DNA of 37,514 nucleotides. Origin: Pseudomonadota bacterium (GTDB lineage: Bacteria; Pseudomonadota; Alphaproteobacteria; Acetobacterales; Acetobacteraceae). Each line of letters opens with the position of its first letter. The stretch's first letter is position 1. Positions 6,957-16,673 of the stretch are shown one piece after another. Below the pieces are notes generated by a model, which had not been told where the DNA came from, searched no databases, and worked only from the letters and a program-made list of their open reading frames with translations. The DNA is taken from positions 1-37,514 of the forward strand of contig JABBNW010000014.1 in the NCBI GenBank assembly GCA_019352115.1, read 5' to 3'. The translations under genes and the position numbers were made by a program.

Positions 6957-8429
6957 ATGGCCGCCACGATCATCCCCGTCGCCCTGTTCGACGCCGTCGT
7001 CTTCGGCGCCACCGGTGACCTCACTTTGCGCAAGCTGCTGCCGGCGCTCTACTGGCGTTTCCGCGACGGCCAGATGCCGGACGGCGCGCGGGTGATCGGC
7101 GCCGCGCGCTCCGACCTCGATGACGCTGCCTTTCGCGACCGCGCCGCCCGCGCGCTTGCCGCCCATGTCCCGGAACCGGCGCGGGAGCAGGCGACGGTCG
7201 ATCGTTTCCTGGCCTCGCTGTTCTATGTACGGCTCGATGCTGCGCGGCCGGACGGCGGGTGGGACCGGCTGGCGGCGGTGCTCGACCCCGACCGGGTGCG
7301 GGTCTTCTACCTCGCCACCGCGCCCAATCTTTATGGCCCGATTTGCCGCAACATCGCCGCCGCCGGCCTGGCGAGCCCCGCGTCCCGCGTCGTGCTGGAA
7401 AAGCCGATCGGCCACGACCTGGCCTCCGCGCGCGCCATCAACGACCAGGTGGGCGCGGTGTTCACGGAAGCGCAGATATTCCGTATCGATCACTATCTCG
7501 GCAAGGAGACGGTGCAGAACCTGCTGGCCCTGCGCTTCGCCAATGCCATCTTCGAGCGGCTGTGGAACGCCGACGTCATCGACCATGTGCAGATCACGGT
7601 CGCCGAGACGGTCGGCCTCGAAGGTCGCGGCGCCTATTACGACGGCGCCGGCGCGCTGCGCGACATGGTGCAGAACCACATGCTGCAACTGCTTTGCCTG
7701 ATCGCGATGGAGCCGCCCGGTTCGCTCGACGCCGATCCGGTGCGCGACGAGAAACTCAAGGTGTTGCGGGCGCTGAAGCCGATGACGCCGGATCGGGTCG
7801 CGAGCCACAGCGTGCGCGGGCAGTACGACGCCGGTGCGATCGACGGCGAGCGGGTTCCCGGCTACCTTGCCGATCTCGGCGGCGGCAAGCGCAGCACGAC
7901 GGAGACCTTCGTCGCGATCAAGGCCGAAGTGTGCAACTGGCGCTGGGCCGGAGTGCCGTTCTACCTGCGCACCGGCAAGCGGCTGCCGCACAAGGTCTCG
8001 GAAATCGTGGTGCAGTTCCGCGCTGTGCCGCTGTCCCTGTTCCCCGGCGGCGGCGCGCTGGAACCGAACCGGCTGGTGATCCGCTTGCAGCCGGAGGAAG
8101 GCATGCAACTCGCCATGATGACCAAGGAACCGGGTCCCGGCGGCCTCCGCCTCGCGCCCACCGCGCTCGACATCAGCTTCGAACAGGCGTTCGGCCTGCG
8201 CTACCCGGATGCCTACGAGCGGCTGCTGATGGACACGGTGCGCGGCAACGCCACCCTGTTCATGCGCCGCGACGAGGTGGAGGCGGCCTGGTCCTGGGCC
8301 GAGCCGCTGCTGGACGCCTGGGCGGCGCGCGGCGACACCCCGCGCCCCTACGCCGCCGGCACCTGGGGGCCGAGTGCCGCGATCGGACTGATAGAGCGCG
8401 ACGGGCGCACCTGGCACGAGGGCGGATAG
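6957..8429 (+). CDS. zwf: Glucose-6-phosphate 1-dehydrogenase
   Basis: 490 residues, the usual length. It oxidises glucose-6-phosphate to 6-phosphogluconolactone with NAD(P)+, the entry to the pentose phosphate and Entner-Doudoroff routes, in the cytoplasm. Seen: nucleotide-binding FGATGDLTLRKLLPALY at 16-32, the active-site signature RIDHYLGKE at 176-184 (H179, K183), and the substrate-side EKPIGHDL segment upstream. The ATG at 6957 follows GCGGGAG and places the Rossmann motif at the normal distance; the upstream extension is non-conserved. It is followed after six bases by an RpiR regulator, so the two form one unit. No pgl, edd or eda gene is adjacent. Confidence 0.96.
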   Translation: MAATIIPVALFDAVVFGATGDLTLRKLLPALYWRFRDGQMPDGARVIGAARSDLDDAAFRDRAARALAAHVPEPAREQATVDRFLASLFYVRLDAARPDGGWDRLAAVLDPDRVRVFYLATAPNLYGPICRNIAAAGLASPASRVVLEKPIGHDLASARAINDQVGAVFTEAQIFRIDHYLGKETVQNLLALRFANAIFERLWNADVIDHVQITVAETVGLEGRGAYYDGAGALRDMVQNHMLQLLCLIAMEPPGSLDADPVRDEKLKVLRALKPMTPDRVASHSVRGQYDAGAIDGERVPGYLADLGGGKRSTTETFVAIKAEVCNWRWAGVPFYLRTGKRLPHKVSEIVVQFRAVPLSLFPGGGALEPNRLVIRLQPEEGMQLAMMTKEPGPGGLRLAPTALDISFEQAFGLRYPDAYERLLMDTVRGNATLFMRRDEVEAAWSWAEPLLDAWAARGDTPRPYAAGTWGPSAAIGLIERDGRTWHEGG

Positions 8430-8435
8430 CGGCCG

Positions 8436-9290
8436 ATGCCGCGCGCGTCTGCGCGCTCGTTCGTCGCCCGCATCCGCGACAGCCTGACCGATCTGCCGCC
8501 GACCGAACGCCGGCTTGGAATTTTCCTGCTCGATTTTCCGGGCGAACTGGCGAGCTACACCGCCTCCGAGCTGGCCGGTCTCGCCAATGTTTCCAACGCG
8601 ACTGTCAGTCGATTCATCAAGCGGCTCGGCTATGACAGTTTCGAAACGGCGCGGCGGGTGGTGCGGCTGGAGAAGCAGGGCGGCGCGGCGCTGCTGCTTG
8701 CGACGCCGGGCGATCCGGCGCGCGCCGACGGGCTCGATCTGCACCGCCAGCAGGTCCATCGCAATATCGATGCGACGTTCAACCGGTTCTCGGAGCAGAC
8801 GGTCGGCGCGATCGCGCGGGCGATCGTGGGCGCCGAGCAGGTCTGGATTTGCGGCGAGCGCAGCAGCCGCCCGTTCGCGACCTACCTGCGCTGGCAGATC
8901 CTGCAGGTGGTGGAGCGCACGCGCGTCGTGCCCGAGGCCGGCGAGACCCTGGGCGAATACCTGCCCGCGATGTCGCGGCGGGACTGCGTGGTACTGTTCG
9001 GCCTCAATCGCCGGGTCGCGCGCTTCACCGCGATGCTGGAGGCGGTGATCGCGACCGGCGCGCGCACGCTCTGCATCACCGACCGGCGCGACGATCCGGG
9101 GCCGCGGCCGGAATGGCTGATCCGCTGCGAGACCGCGGCGCCGGGGCCGCTCTATGACCATGCCGCCGTCACCGCGTTGTGCGACGTTCTGGCGACCGGC
9201 GTGCTGCGGCTTGCCGGCGCGTCGGGGCGGCGGCGGCTGAGCGCGATCGAGGCGGCACATGATGCGCTGGAGGAGATCGAGAAGCCCTAA
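8436..9290 (+). CDS. RpiR/HexR-family transcriptional regulator
   Basis: 284 residues. Seen: an N-terminal helix-turn-helix (about 36-62, ASELAGLANVSNATVSRFIKRLGY, the hallmark of RpiR proteins) and a SIS sugar-phosphate isomerase-like domain (about 115-265, with IWICGERSSRPFA-type strand and SLFGLNRR-like second strand). RpiR proteins sense phosphosugars; HexR members sense 2-keto-3-deoxy-6-phosphogluconate and repress zwf. Position six bases behind zwf argues for control of zwf, but the effector is inferred. The DNA-binding helix carries the usual SNATVSRF. Confidence 0.9.
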   Translation: MPRASARSFVARIRDSLTDLPPTERRLGIFLLDFPGELASYTASELAGLANVSNATVSRFIKRLGYDSFETARRVVRLEKQGGAALLLATPGDPARADGLDLHRQQVHRNIDATFNRFSEQTVGAIARAIVGAEQVWICGERSSRPFATYLRWQILQVVERTRVVPEAGETLGEYLPAMSRRDCVVLFGLNRRVARFTAMLEAVIATGARTLCITDRRDDPGPRPEWLIRCETAAPGPLYDHAAVTALCDVLATGVLRLAGASGRRRLSAIEAAHDALEEIEKP

Positions 9291-9294
9291 GCGG

Positions 9295-9367
9295 TTGCGA
9301 AGGAATGTCCGCCAGCCGTCGAAATCGCCCGAAAAGACGAGCAATTTCGACGGGCATTCATTCGCAA
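9295..9367. repeat. Large imperfect hairpin after the rpiR-type gene
   Basis: Outer arms 9295-9307 and 9355-9367 pair at 12 of 13 positions (TTGCGAAGGAATG with CATTCATTCGCAA). Inner arms 9316-9325 and 9344-9353 pair perfectly over 10 (CCGTCGAAAT with ATTTCGACGG). An 18-base loop and an asymmetric bulge separate them. It starts four bases after the regulator's stop and has no T-run. It could be a 3'-end structure, a REP-like element or a remnant mobile element. Confidence 0.6.
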
Positions 9368-9495
9368 GTCCGATAGCTTTGCACACGCTGAGAAACGCGC
9401 GGGAAGCGGGGGCGGCGGCGGTCTGTGCCGCGTGGCCGCGCCTCTACCCCCGCAAAGCGCGAGGGGGAGGGGGGCTCGCGGGGTGTCGCGGCAAC

Positions 9496-9516
9496 AAAAA
9501 ATCACCGTGCCGCGGT
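9496..9516 (-). terminator. Possible weak terminator of the hydroxyacid dehydrogenase gene
   Basis: On the minus strand, a short ACCG/CGGT stem overlapping the stop codon is followed by six U (9496-9501). The stem is short, so the call is weak. An alternative pairing of 7 bp (CGCGGCA with TGCCGCG) would place the U-run in the loop. Confidence 0.3.
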
Positions 9517-10484
9517 CAGCGTAATTCGGGAATCACCCACAGCGGCGCCTCGCCGCGCGCGACCCGTTGGACATTGTCGAAAGCGTTGCGGAAGCGGCTG
9601 TATTGATTGTCCCAGGTCGGCCCGGCGTAGTGCGGCGTGAGGATGACGTTGTCCAAGGCGAACAGCGGATTGTCCGCCGGCGGCGGCTCCTGGTCGAACA
9701 CGTCGAGGCCGGCGCCGGCGATGGTGCCGTCCGTCAGCGCCGCGTGCAGCGCCTTCTCGTCGACCACTGGTCCGCGGCTCGTGTTGATCAGATACGCGGT
9801 CTTCTGCATCAGCCCGAGTTCCGCCGCGCCGATCATGTGCTTCGTGCGCGGGGTCAGCGGCACGTGCAGCGTGACGATATCGGACGTGCGCAGCAGCTCG
9901 CCCAGCAGGCGGAAGCGCACGCCGAGCGCGTCCGCCTGGTCCTCGGTCAGTCGCGCGATATCGTAATATTGCACCGCCATGCCGAAGGCCTTCGCCAGCC
10001 GCGCGGTCTTCTTGCCGATCGTCCCCAGCCCGACGATCCCGAGCGTGCGCCCGTGCAGTTCATACAGCCGCACATTGGCGACATCGTTGCCGCGCCACCG
10101 GCCGGCCACGACGTTGCCGTGCAGCCACGTCAGGCGCCGGCAGACCGCGAGCATCAGCAACATCGCGTGCTCCGACACCGCGACCGAATTGGCGCCGCCG
10201 TTGTTGCACACCGGCACCCGCGCATCCCGAGCCGCCGGGATGTCCACGCGGTCGTAGCCGGCGGACAGAAGCTGCACCAGTTTCAGTTTCGGACTGGCGC
10301 GATAGAAGGCCGCGTCCATCGACGCCTCGCCCAGGCCCACCAGGTATTCGGTCTCGGCCAGGGCGGCGTGGAACTCCGGGCTGCCGGCCGGGGCCACGAC
10401 GATGTCGAAGCCGGTCGGGGCAAGCTCGCGCATCACGTCGAGCGAGCTCAGCGGGTTGGCGGTCACGAGGATACGCGGGGCCAT
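9516..10484 (-). CDS. D-isomer-specific 2-hydroxyacid dehydrogenase
   Basis: 322 residues, starting MAPRILVTANPLSSLDVM after a strong GGAGG. NAD(P)H-dependent 2-oxoacid/2-hydroxyacid oxidoreductase family (glyoxylate, hydroxypyruvate, phosphoglycerate or formate members). Seen: substrate-side motif GANSVAVSEHAML (about 97-109), Rossmann GLGTIG (152-157), and the catalytic triad positions R237 (NTSRGP), E266 (DQEPP) and H285 (TPHYAG). No ACT domain, so it is not a long SerA. The exact substrate cannot be read from the sequence. It lies 100 bp behind gmk on the same strand and may be transcribed with it or from its own promoter. Confidence 0.9.
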   Translation of the reverse strand: MAPRILVTANPLSSLDVMRELAPTGFDIVVAPAGSPEFHAALAETEYLVGLGEASMDAAFYRASPKLKLVQLLSAGYDRVDIPAARDARVPVCNNGGANSVAVSEHAMLLMLAVCRRLTWLHGNVVAGRWRGNDVANVRLYELHGRTLGIVGLGTIGKKTARLAKAFGMAVQYYDIARLTEDQADALGVRFRLLGELLRTSDIVTLHVPLTPRTKHMIGAAELGLMQKTAYLINTSRGPVVDEKALHAALTDGTIAGAGLDVFDQEPPPADNPLFALDNVILTPHYAGPTWDNQYSRFRNAFDNVQRVARGEAPLWVIPELR

Positions 10485-10584
10485 GGGCTTCCTCCGGGTT
10501 TGTGTTTGGCGGCAGGATAGCGGTCGTCGGCGTTGCCGCCCAGGGCGTGGAGGACGGGCCCGAGGGGACGAGCCTGCAGCGCCG

Positions 10585-11229
10585 CTACCCCCCGAGTCCC
10601 GCCACGAACCCGGCCAGCCCGACGAGCCGTGGCGTCGCCGCCCGGGCCGCCGCCAGGACGGCGGCGACGGTGTCGACCGCCGTGTCCAGAGCGTCGTTGA
10701 CCACGACGTGGTCGAATTCCCCGCAATGCGCCATCTCGACCTGCGCCAGAGCCATCCGCCGCGTGACTTCGCCGGCCGCATCGCCGCCGCGGCCTTCCAG
10801 CCGCGCGCGCAGGGCGTCGAGCGACGGCGGCAGCAAATACACCCCCACCACATCCCCCGGCAGCGCGGCGCGCAGGCTGCGGAAGCCCTGCCAGTCGATG
10901 TCGAAGATCATGTCCTGTCCGGCCGCCAGCGCCGCTTCCACCGGCGCGCGGGGCGTGCCGTAGCAATCGCGGCCCAGCACGCGCGCCCATTCCAGCATTT
11001 CCCCCGCGGCCACCATCGCCTCGAACGCCGCCAGGTCGCGGAAATGATAGTCGATGCCGTCCCGCTCCCCCGGCCGCGGCGCGCGGGTGGTGACGCTCAC
11101 CGACACACCGAGCCCGGGCTCGCGTGTCCGCAACGCGCGCGCCACCGTGCTCTTGCCGGTCCCGGACGGGGCGGCGAGCACCAGGCACACCCCGCGCCGC
11201 GCGATCGCACCCGTGCCGGGCTCATTCAA
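10585..11229 (-). CDS. gmk: Guanylate kinase
   Basis: 214 residues. Phosphorylates GMP to GDP with ATP. Seen: P-loop APSGTGKST at 20-28, the GMP-binding SVTTRAPRPGERDGIDYHF segment at about 44-62, and the lid region EGRGGDAAGEVTRRMA with its arginines. The only start that keeps the usual N-terminus is TTG at 11229, which overlaps the yicC stop by eight bases. An ATG close by (11223-11225) is in another frame. Pairing with yicC is a standard bacterial arrangement, and the overlap implies translational coupling. Confidence 0.95.
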   Translation of the reverse strand: MNEPGTGAIARRGVCLVLAAPSGTGKSTVARALRTREPGLGVSVSVTTRAPRPGERDGIDYHFRDLAAFEAMVAAGEMLEWARVLGRDCYGTPRAPVEAALAAGQDMIFDIDWQGFRSLRAALPGDVVGVYLLPPSLDALRARLEGRGGDAAGEVTRRMALAQVEMAHCGEFDHVVVNDALDTAVDTVAAVLAAARAATPRLVGLAGFVAGLGG

Positions 11230-12109
11230 TGTTCTGCACCTGCTCGCGGAGTTGCTCGATCGTCGCCTTCAGCTTGAGCCCGGTCGCGGTCAGCGCTGCG
11301 GAGGCGGATTTGCTGCACAGGGTATTGGCCTCCCTGTTGAATTCCTGCACCAGGAAATCAAAACGGCGGCCGACCGCGCCGGCTTCCTCCATCAGCGCGT
11401 GCGCGGCTTCGATGTGGCTTGCCAGCCGGTCCAGCTCCTCGCGCACGTCGGAGCGGGCGGCGAGCAGGGCCACTTCTTGGGCGATCCGCTCCTCCGGCAG
11501 GGCGGGCGCTTCGCCGAGCAGGGCGGCAACGGAGTCGAGCATGCGCGCGCGCTGCTGCGCCGGCTGTTCCGCCGCCTCCACAGTCGCCGCCGCGTGCAAG
11601 GTGGTGATCTCGTCGAGCAGGCCGGACAGGGTGGCGGCGAGGCGCGCGCCCTCCGCGGCGCGGGCGGCGATCAGGCCGGATAGGGCTTCCGCGAAGCCCG
11701 CGCGCAGCTTGAGGACGGCGGCGGCGGACGGACCGGCGCTTTCGCTCGCGGCGGGGCGCAGTACGCCGGGCAGGGCGAGCAGCGCCTCGGCCCGCGGCGG
11801 CGGGCAGCCGGGGATGCGCGCCGCGAGTTCCAGCGCCAGGTCGAGCACTTGCGCCAGCGCGGCCGGATCGGGCGCCAGCGCCGGCTCGACCTCCCGTTTC
11901 GCAGTCAGGGTGGCGGCGACGTTGCCGCGGCGCAGCGCCCGCGACGCCGCTTCCCGCAGCCCGGGTTCAAGCGCGTCCCAGCCGGGCGGCAGCCGCAGGC
12001 GCAGATCGAGGCCACGGCCGTTTACCGAACGCAATTCCCAGGCCCAGATCAGGCCTTCTGCGCGGCCCTCGGTGCGGGCGAAACCGGTCATGGAGGCAAG
12101 GCTGGGCAT
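11222..12109 (-). CDS. yicC: YicC/YloC-family endoribonuclease
   Basis: 295 residues, starting MPSLASMTGFAR, the conserved family opening (S-MTGFAR). Members are RNA-cleaving enzymes linked to stationary-phase survival and small-RNA turnover. Seen: N-terminal domain with WELRSVNGRGLDLRLRLP (about 26-43), and the C-terminal DUF1732 block with RRFDFLVQEFNREANTLCSKS (about 250-270), the most conserved part. An in-frame ATG 22 codons upstream is rejected because it would add an Arg-rich non-conserved stretch. The gene ends eight bases inside gmk. Confidence 0.94.
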   Translation of the reverse strand: MPSLASMTGFARTEGRAEGLIWAWELRSVNGRGLDLRLRLPPGWDALEPGLREAASRALRRGNVAATLTAKREVEPALAPDPAALAQVLDLALELAARIPGCPPPRAEALLALPGVLRPAASESAGPSAAAVLKLRAGFAEALSGLIAARAAEGARLAATLSGLLDEITTLHAAATVEAAEQPAQQRARMLDSVAALLGEAPALPEERIAQEVALLAARSDVREELDRLASHIEAAHALMEEAGAVGRRFDFLVQEFNREANTLCSKSASAALTATGLKLKATIEQLREQVQNIE

Positions 12110-12235
12110 GGATACTCCAACGAAGCGGGCGGATCGGCGTGCTCGCTCCCCCGGGCGCCGGCGGGGAAGCCGCATGCGCTTCCTTAGTGCGTCTCGCGCC
12201 GGCGGGGAACGCCCCGGCCGCAGGGGTCCACGCGC
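12110..12235. other. Short gap with a 14-bp direct repeat
   Basis: Between yicC and the anti-sigma factor gene, GCGCCGGCGGGGAA occurs twice (12155-12168 and 12196-12209). No T-run terminator is present. This gap probably holds the yicC-gmk promoter, but no clear elements can be named. Confidence 0.35.
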
Positions 12236-13012
12236 CTAGATCCGCTCCAGCCGCCCCGCGTAAAGTACCGGTCCGGTCGGCAGCCCGGTGGGCGAACCGC
12301 CAGCGGGTTCCAGGCTCACCATGATCTCGGTCCCCGGGCGCAGCGGCACCGCGAGCCGCCGGCCGGCGGGCGGCAGCGCACCGAGCGGGCGCGGCTGGTG
12401 CGCGCCCTGCGGCAGCGCCCACAGCTCCATCTCCCGCCCCGGTGGCACTGCGGCGAGGGTGCCGGCCGGGCGGATCATCAGTTCCCCGGGCCGCGTGCCG
12501 AGCGCGAGCAGCGGAGGGCCGCCGTCGCGCGGGGCGAGCACCGCGAGGCTGCCCGGCGGAGCAGTCCGCAGCACGATCAGCCCGGCGAGGGCCGCCGCCA
12601 GCGCCAGCGCCCCGGCCGTGCTTGCGCGCCATATCCTGATGCTGCGACGGGCGCGGCGGACCGCGGCGGACTCCGTCGGCCGGCGCGTGGTCGTGCCGGC
12701 CGCCACGGCAGGGCCGGGACCGGCGGCGGCCAAGGTCGCGGCCGGTGCCGCCAGGGGGGCGGCATCGAGGGCGGATTCGATACGCGCCCATAGCTCTGCC
12801 GGCGGCGGGGTCGCCTGCGCCAGTTCCGCGAGCGGCATGAGCCGCCGTTCCCAGGCGGCCACGATGCGGGCGAATGCGGGGTCCAGCACGGCGAGCGCGG
12901 CGGCGGCGGCGCGCTCGGCCGGGCTGAGCGTGCCGAGAACATATTCGCCGGCCAGCAAATCCCGATCGGGGTCGTCGCGTTCGGGGGCGTCGGGCACGGG
13001 ATCGTTGCTCAT
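12236..13012 (-). CDS. RskA-type anti-sigma factor
   Basis: 258 residues. The cytoplasmic N-terminus (1-90; DRDLLAGEYVLGTLSPAERA is the typical zinc-free anti-sigma opening) should hold the sigma factor. A single membrane helix (about 133-152, TAGALALAAALAGLIVL) is followed by a periplasmic anti-sigma-K domain, where WALPQGAHQPRPLGALP and the closing strands ALEPAGGSPTG-like are characteristic of the family. Its ATG overlaps the stop of the ECF sigma gene by four bases, giving coupled synthesis. Release of the sigma factor would follow a periplasmic signal, probably by proteolysis; the signal is unknown. Confidence 0.88.
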   Translation of the reverse strand: MSNDPVPDAPERDDPDRDLLAGEYVLGTLSPAERAAAAALAVLDPAFARIVAAWERRLMPLAELAQATPPPAELWARIESALDAAPLAAPAATLAAAGPGPAVAAGTTTRRPTESAAVRRARRSIRIWRASTAGALALAAALAGLIVLRTAPPGSLAVLAPRDGGPPLLALGTRPGELMIRPAGTLAAVPPGREMELWALPQGAHQPRPLGALPPAGRRLAVPLRPGTEIMVSLEPAGGSPTGLPTGPVLYAGRLERI

Positions 13013-13566
13013 GGTTCGAGACACGCGCGCAGCGCCGCGAGCCCGCGGCGGATCCAGGATTTCACCGTGCCGAGCGGGGCATCGAGCCGGGTCGCCAGGT
13101 CGGTATGCGACAGGCCTTGGACGAAGGCGAGCAGGATGACGCTCCGCCGTTCCGGGTCCAGCCGGTCGAGGCAGCGCTGCAGCGCCGCGCCTTCCGCGCT
13201 TTGCGCCAGGCGGGCGAGCGCGTCGGGGGCGGGGTCCGCCTGCTCCGGCGGTTCCTCGGTCAGGACCTCGCGCCCGCGCCGGCGGACGATGTCGAGCGCG
13301 CGGTAGCGGGCGAGGCTGACGAGCCAGGCCTCCCCGCTGCCGCGCGCGGGGTCGAAGCGGGCGGCCTGCTGCCACACCTGCACGAAAGCGTCGTGGGTGG
13401 CGTCGGCGGCGAGCGCGGGCTGGCGGGTGATCCGGAGCGCGATGCCGTGCAGCCGGGCGGACCAGCCTTCGTACAGGCGGCGCAGCGCGGCGCGGTCCCC
13501 GCCAGCGCAGCGGCGGATCAGGGTGGCGGGGTCGTCCTGGTCGAGCGCGGCCGTGGCGGCGAGCAG
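13009..13566 (-). CDS. ECF sigma factor with a probable non-standard start
   Basis: About 185 residues. Directs RNA polymerase to stress promoters. Seen: sigma region 2 (DATHDAFVQVWQQAARFDP, then SLARYRALDIVRRRGRE) and sigma region 4 (LDPERRSVILLAFVQGLSHTDLATRLDAPLGTVKSWIRRGL, a clear HTH). The open frame runs back into uvrB, yet between the uvrB stop and the conserved DDPATLIRRCAGGDR opening there is no in-frame ATG, GTG or TTG. A perfect AGGAGG at 13572-13577 lies five bases before a CTG (13564-13566), which I take as the start; this is inference. The gene is coupled to its RskA-type anti-sigma factor. Confidence 0.82.
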   Translation of the reverse strand: MLAATAALDQDDPATLIRRCAGGDRAALRRLYEGWSARLHGIALRITRQPALAADATHDAFVQVWQQAARFDPARGSGEAWLVSLARYRALDIVRRRGREVLTEEPPEQADPAPDALARLAQSAEGAALQRCLDRLDPERRSVILLAFVQGLSHTDLATRLDAPLGTVKSWIRRGLAALRACLEP

Positions 13567-13571
13567 CGGAA

Positions 13572-13577
13572 CCTCCT
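13572..13577 (-). promoter_or_regulatory. Ribosome-binding site deciding the sigma-factor start
   Basis: AGGAGG on the minus strand, five bases ahead of a CTG codon in the sigma-factor frame. It is the only strong Shine-Dalgarno near the beginning of the conserved protein and supports initiation there despite the absence of a usual start codon. Confidence 0.55.
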
Positions 13578-13596
13578 GAGGGCGGGTGGCACGGAC

Positions 13597-13625
13597 TATA
13601 CGCGGCAGGGCGCGAACGGATGCAA
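13597..13625 (-). promoter_or_regulatory. Possible ECF-type promoter of the sigma/anti-sigma pair
   Basis: On the minus strand a TTGCATCC-like -35 and a CGTATA -10 are 15 bases apart, matching the general ECF layout (CGTA-type -10). It would give a short leader carrying the AGGAGG site. ECF genes are commonly autoregulated, so this may be the factor's own target. Tentative. Confidence 0.35.
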
Positions 13626-13663
13626 GCGCGCGCGGCGTAGAGTTCGGCCGGTCCGCGCGCCGG

Positions 13664-15862
<2,199 letters not shown>

Positions 15863-15917
15863 GGGGGGAAGATGGGGCCGCGGGGGCGGGCTGGCCAGGG
15901 GGCGCGGGTCAGGGGGG
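15863..15917 (+). promoter_or_regulatory. G-rich template strand in the uvrB leader (possible G-quadruplex)
   Basis: G-tracts at 15863-15868, 15874-15877, 15882-15886 and 15888-15890 have short spacers (5, 4 and 1 bases), meeting the usual quadruplex pattern; more tracts follow to 15917. They lie on the template strand directly before the uvrB start, so the mRNA leader is C-rich and lacks a ribosome-binding site. Confidence 0.45.
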
Positions 15918-16013
15918 CGGTAGGCGGATGCGCAGGCGACTGTCTTCGACCAGGACGATCGCGCCGGCGAGCAGTTCCGGACCGGCTTCGCGCAGGGGGT
16001 CAGGGGCCGCGGG
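15909..16013 (-). pseudogene. C-terminal remnant of a DUF5615-like toxin
   Basis: Directly after the antitoxin stop, still in the same frame, 34 codons run to a TGA. They encode [28 protein letters not shown] after a few linker residues. A closing AGAIVVVEDxRxRIR segment is how DUF5615 (PIN-like) toxins, the usual partners of DUF433 antitoxins, end. The N-terminal catalytic part is absent, so the toxin gene appears deleted. Family assignment is from recalled pattern. Confidence 0.5.
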
Positions 16014-16241
16014 TCATCCTTCGTCCCGGGTCAGCGAGGCGGCATAGGCAAGAGCCTGACGGACATCTTCGGCTTCGAGGGTCGGGTATTCCCGCAGGAC
16101 ATCCGCCACCGACCAGCCGTCGGCGAGCAGGGCGAGCACGGTGGCGACGGTGATCCGCAATCCGCGAATGACGGCGCGCCCGCCCGTCTTGCTGGGTTCG
16201 AAGGTAATGCGTCTGAAGGTCGGGGGGTGCTGATGTTGCAT
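16014..16241 (-). CDS. DUF433 family protein, probable orphan antitoxin
   Basis: 75 residues, starting [35 protein letters not shown]433 proteins are small helix-turn-helix-like antitoxins. Seen: the conserved [23 protein letters not shown] segment (26-48) and the [26 protein letters not shown] helix pair (49-74), both near-consensus. The frame stays open another 67 codons upstream, including a hydrophobic stretch, but only this start gives a normal family length. The expected toxin downstream is a remnant, so the gene may now be a solitary antitoxin or decaying. Confidence 0.8.
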   Translation of the reverse strand: MQHQHPPTFRRITFEPSKTGGRAVIRGLRITVATVLALLADGWSVADVLREYPTLEAEDVRQALAYAASLTRDEG

Positions 16242-16673
16242 CGCGTCCGGGTGCGGGAACATGCGAGGCTCGGCACCAGCTGCACGGCGCGAGAGTCGCG
16301 ACGAGGCGGCCTCGGTCACTTGTCGGGGCCGGCGCAACATAAGCGCCACCTTCAGCACCAAGGCCAGTGTGACCACGATGGACGGCACAATCGTGAACGA
16401 AAATGACACCGACATCGGGACCACCGGTTTGTCTGTCGCCAAGCGTGGTAAGGTGGCGAGCTATATAAACGTCAATGGTTAAGATCGTGCTAACGATCTT
16501 AACGGACGCACAGTTTTTCGTCATCGGCAGATCGGGCACCTGGCAACAAGTGCGGCCACCGGGTGCCAACAGCGGCCATTCTGCCAACGCGCCCCGCCTC
16601 GGTTGCCCGACCGGCCTGGCGCAGCGATATTTCCCGGGACGTTGCGACCGGCACGGCAACGATGGAGGTAAAG
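16242..16673. other. Long divergent gap with an AT-rich palindromic segment
   Basis: 432 bases between the DUF433 gene and a secreted protein gene. The minus-strand frame continues open to 16442 (TTG) with a hydrophobic stretch (FTIVPSIVVTLALVLKVALML) and might be a longer form or a remnant; I do not call it. Around 16460-16503 the DNA is clearly AT-rich: a TATATAAAC box and a perfect palindrome lie here. Toward the minus strand, TTAGCA (-35-like) and TTTATA (-10-like) are about 18 bases apart. Confidence 0.4.
16478..16503. promoter_or_regulatory. Perfect 26-bp palindrome, candidate operator
   Basis: GTTAAGATCGT and ACGATCTTAAC are exact inverted arms of 11 bases around a GCTA spacer. The element overlaps the predicted minus-strand promoter leading to the DUF433 gene, as a dimeric repressor site would. 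Antitoxin autoregulation is one reading; it could also serve the divergent plus-strand gene. No T-run follows, so a terminator is unlikely. Confidence 0.55.

Noticed and set aside
6840-9386. 848-codon open frame on the minus strand opposite zwf and the rpiR-type gene
   Set aside because: It is Arg/His/Ala-rich with no family motif, a shadow of GC-rich codon use in the two clearly coding plus-strand genes.
15863-16013. Possible LexA operator upstream of uvrB
   Set aside because: No GTTC-N7-GTTC or GAAC-N7-GAAC arrangement is present.
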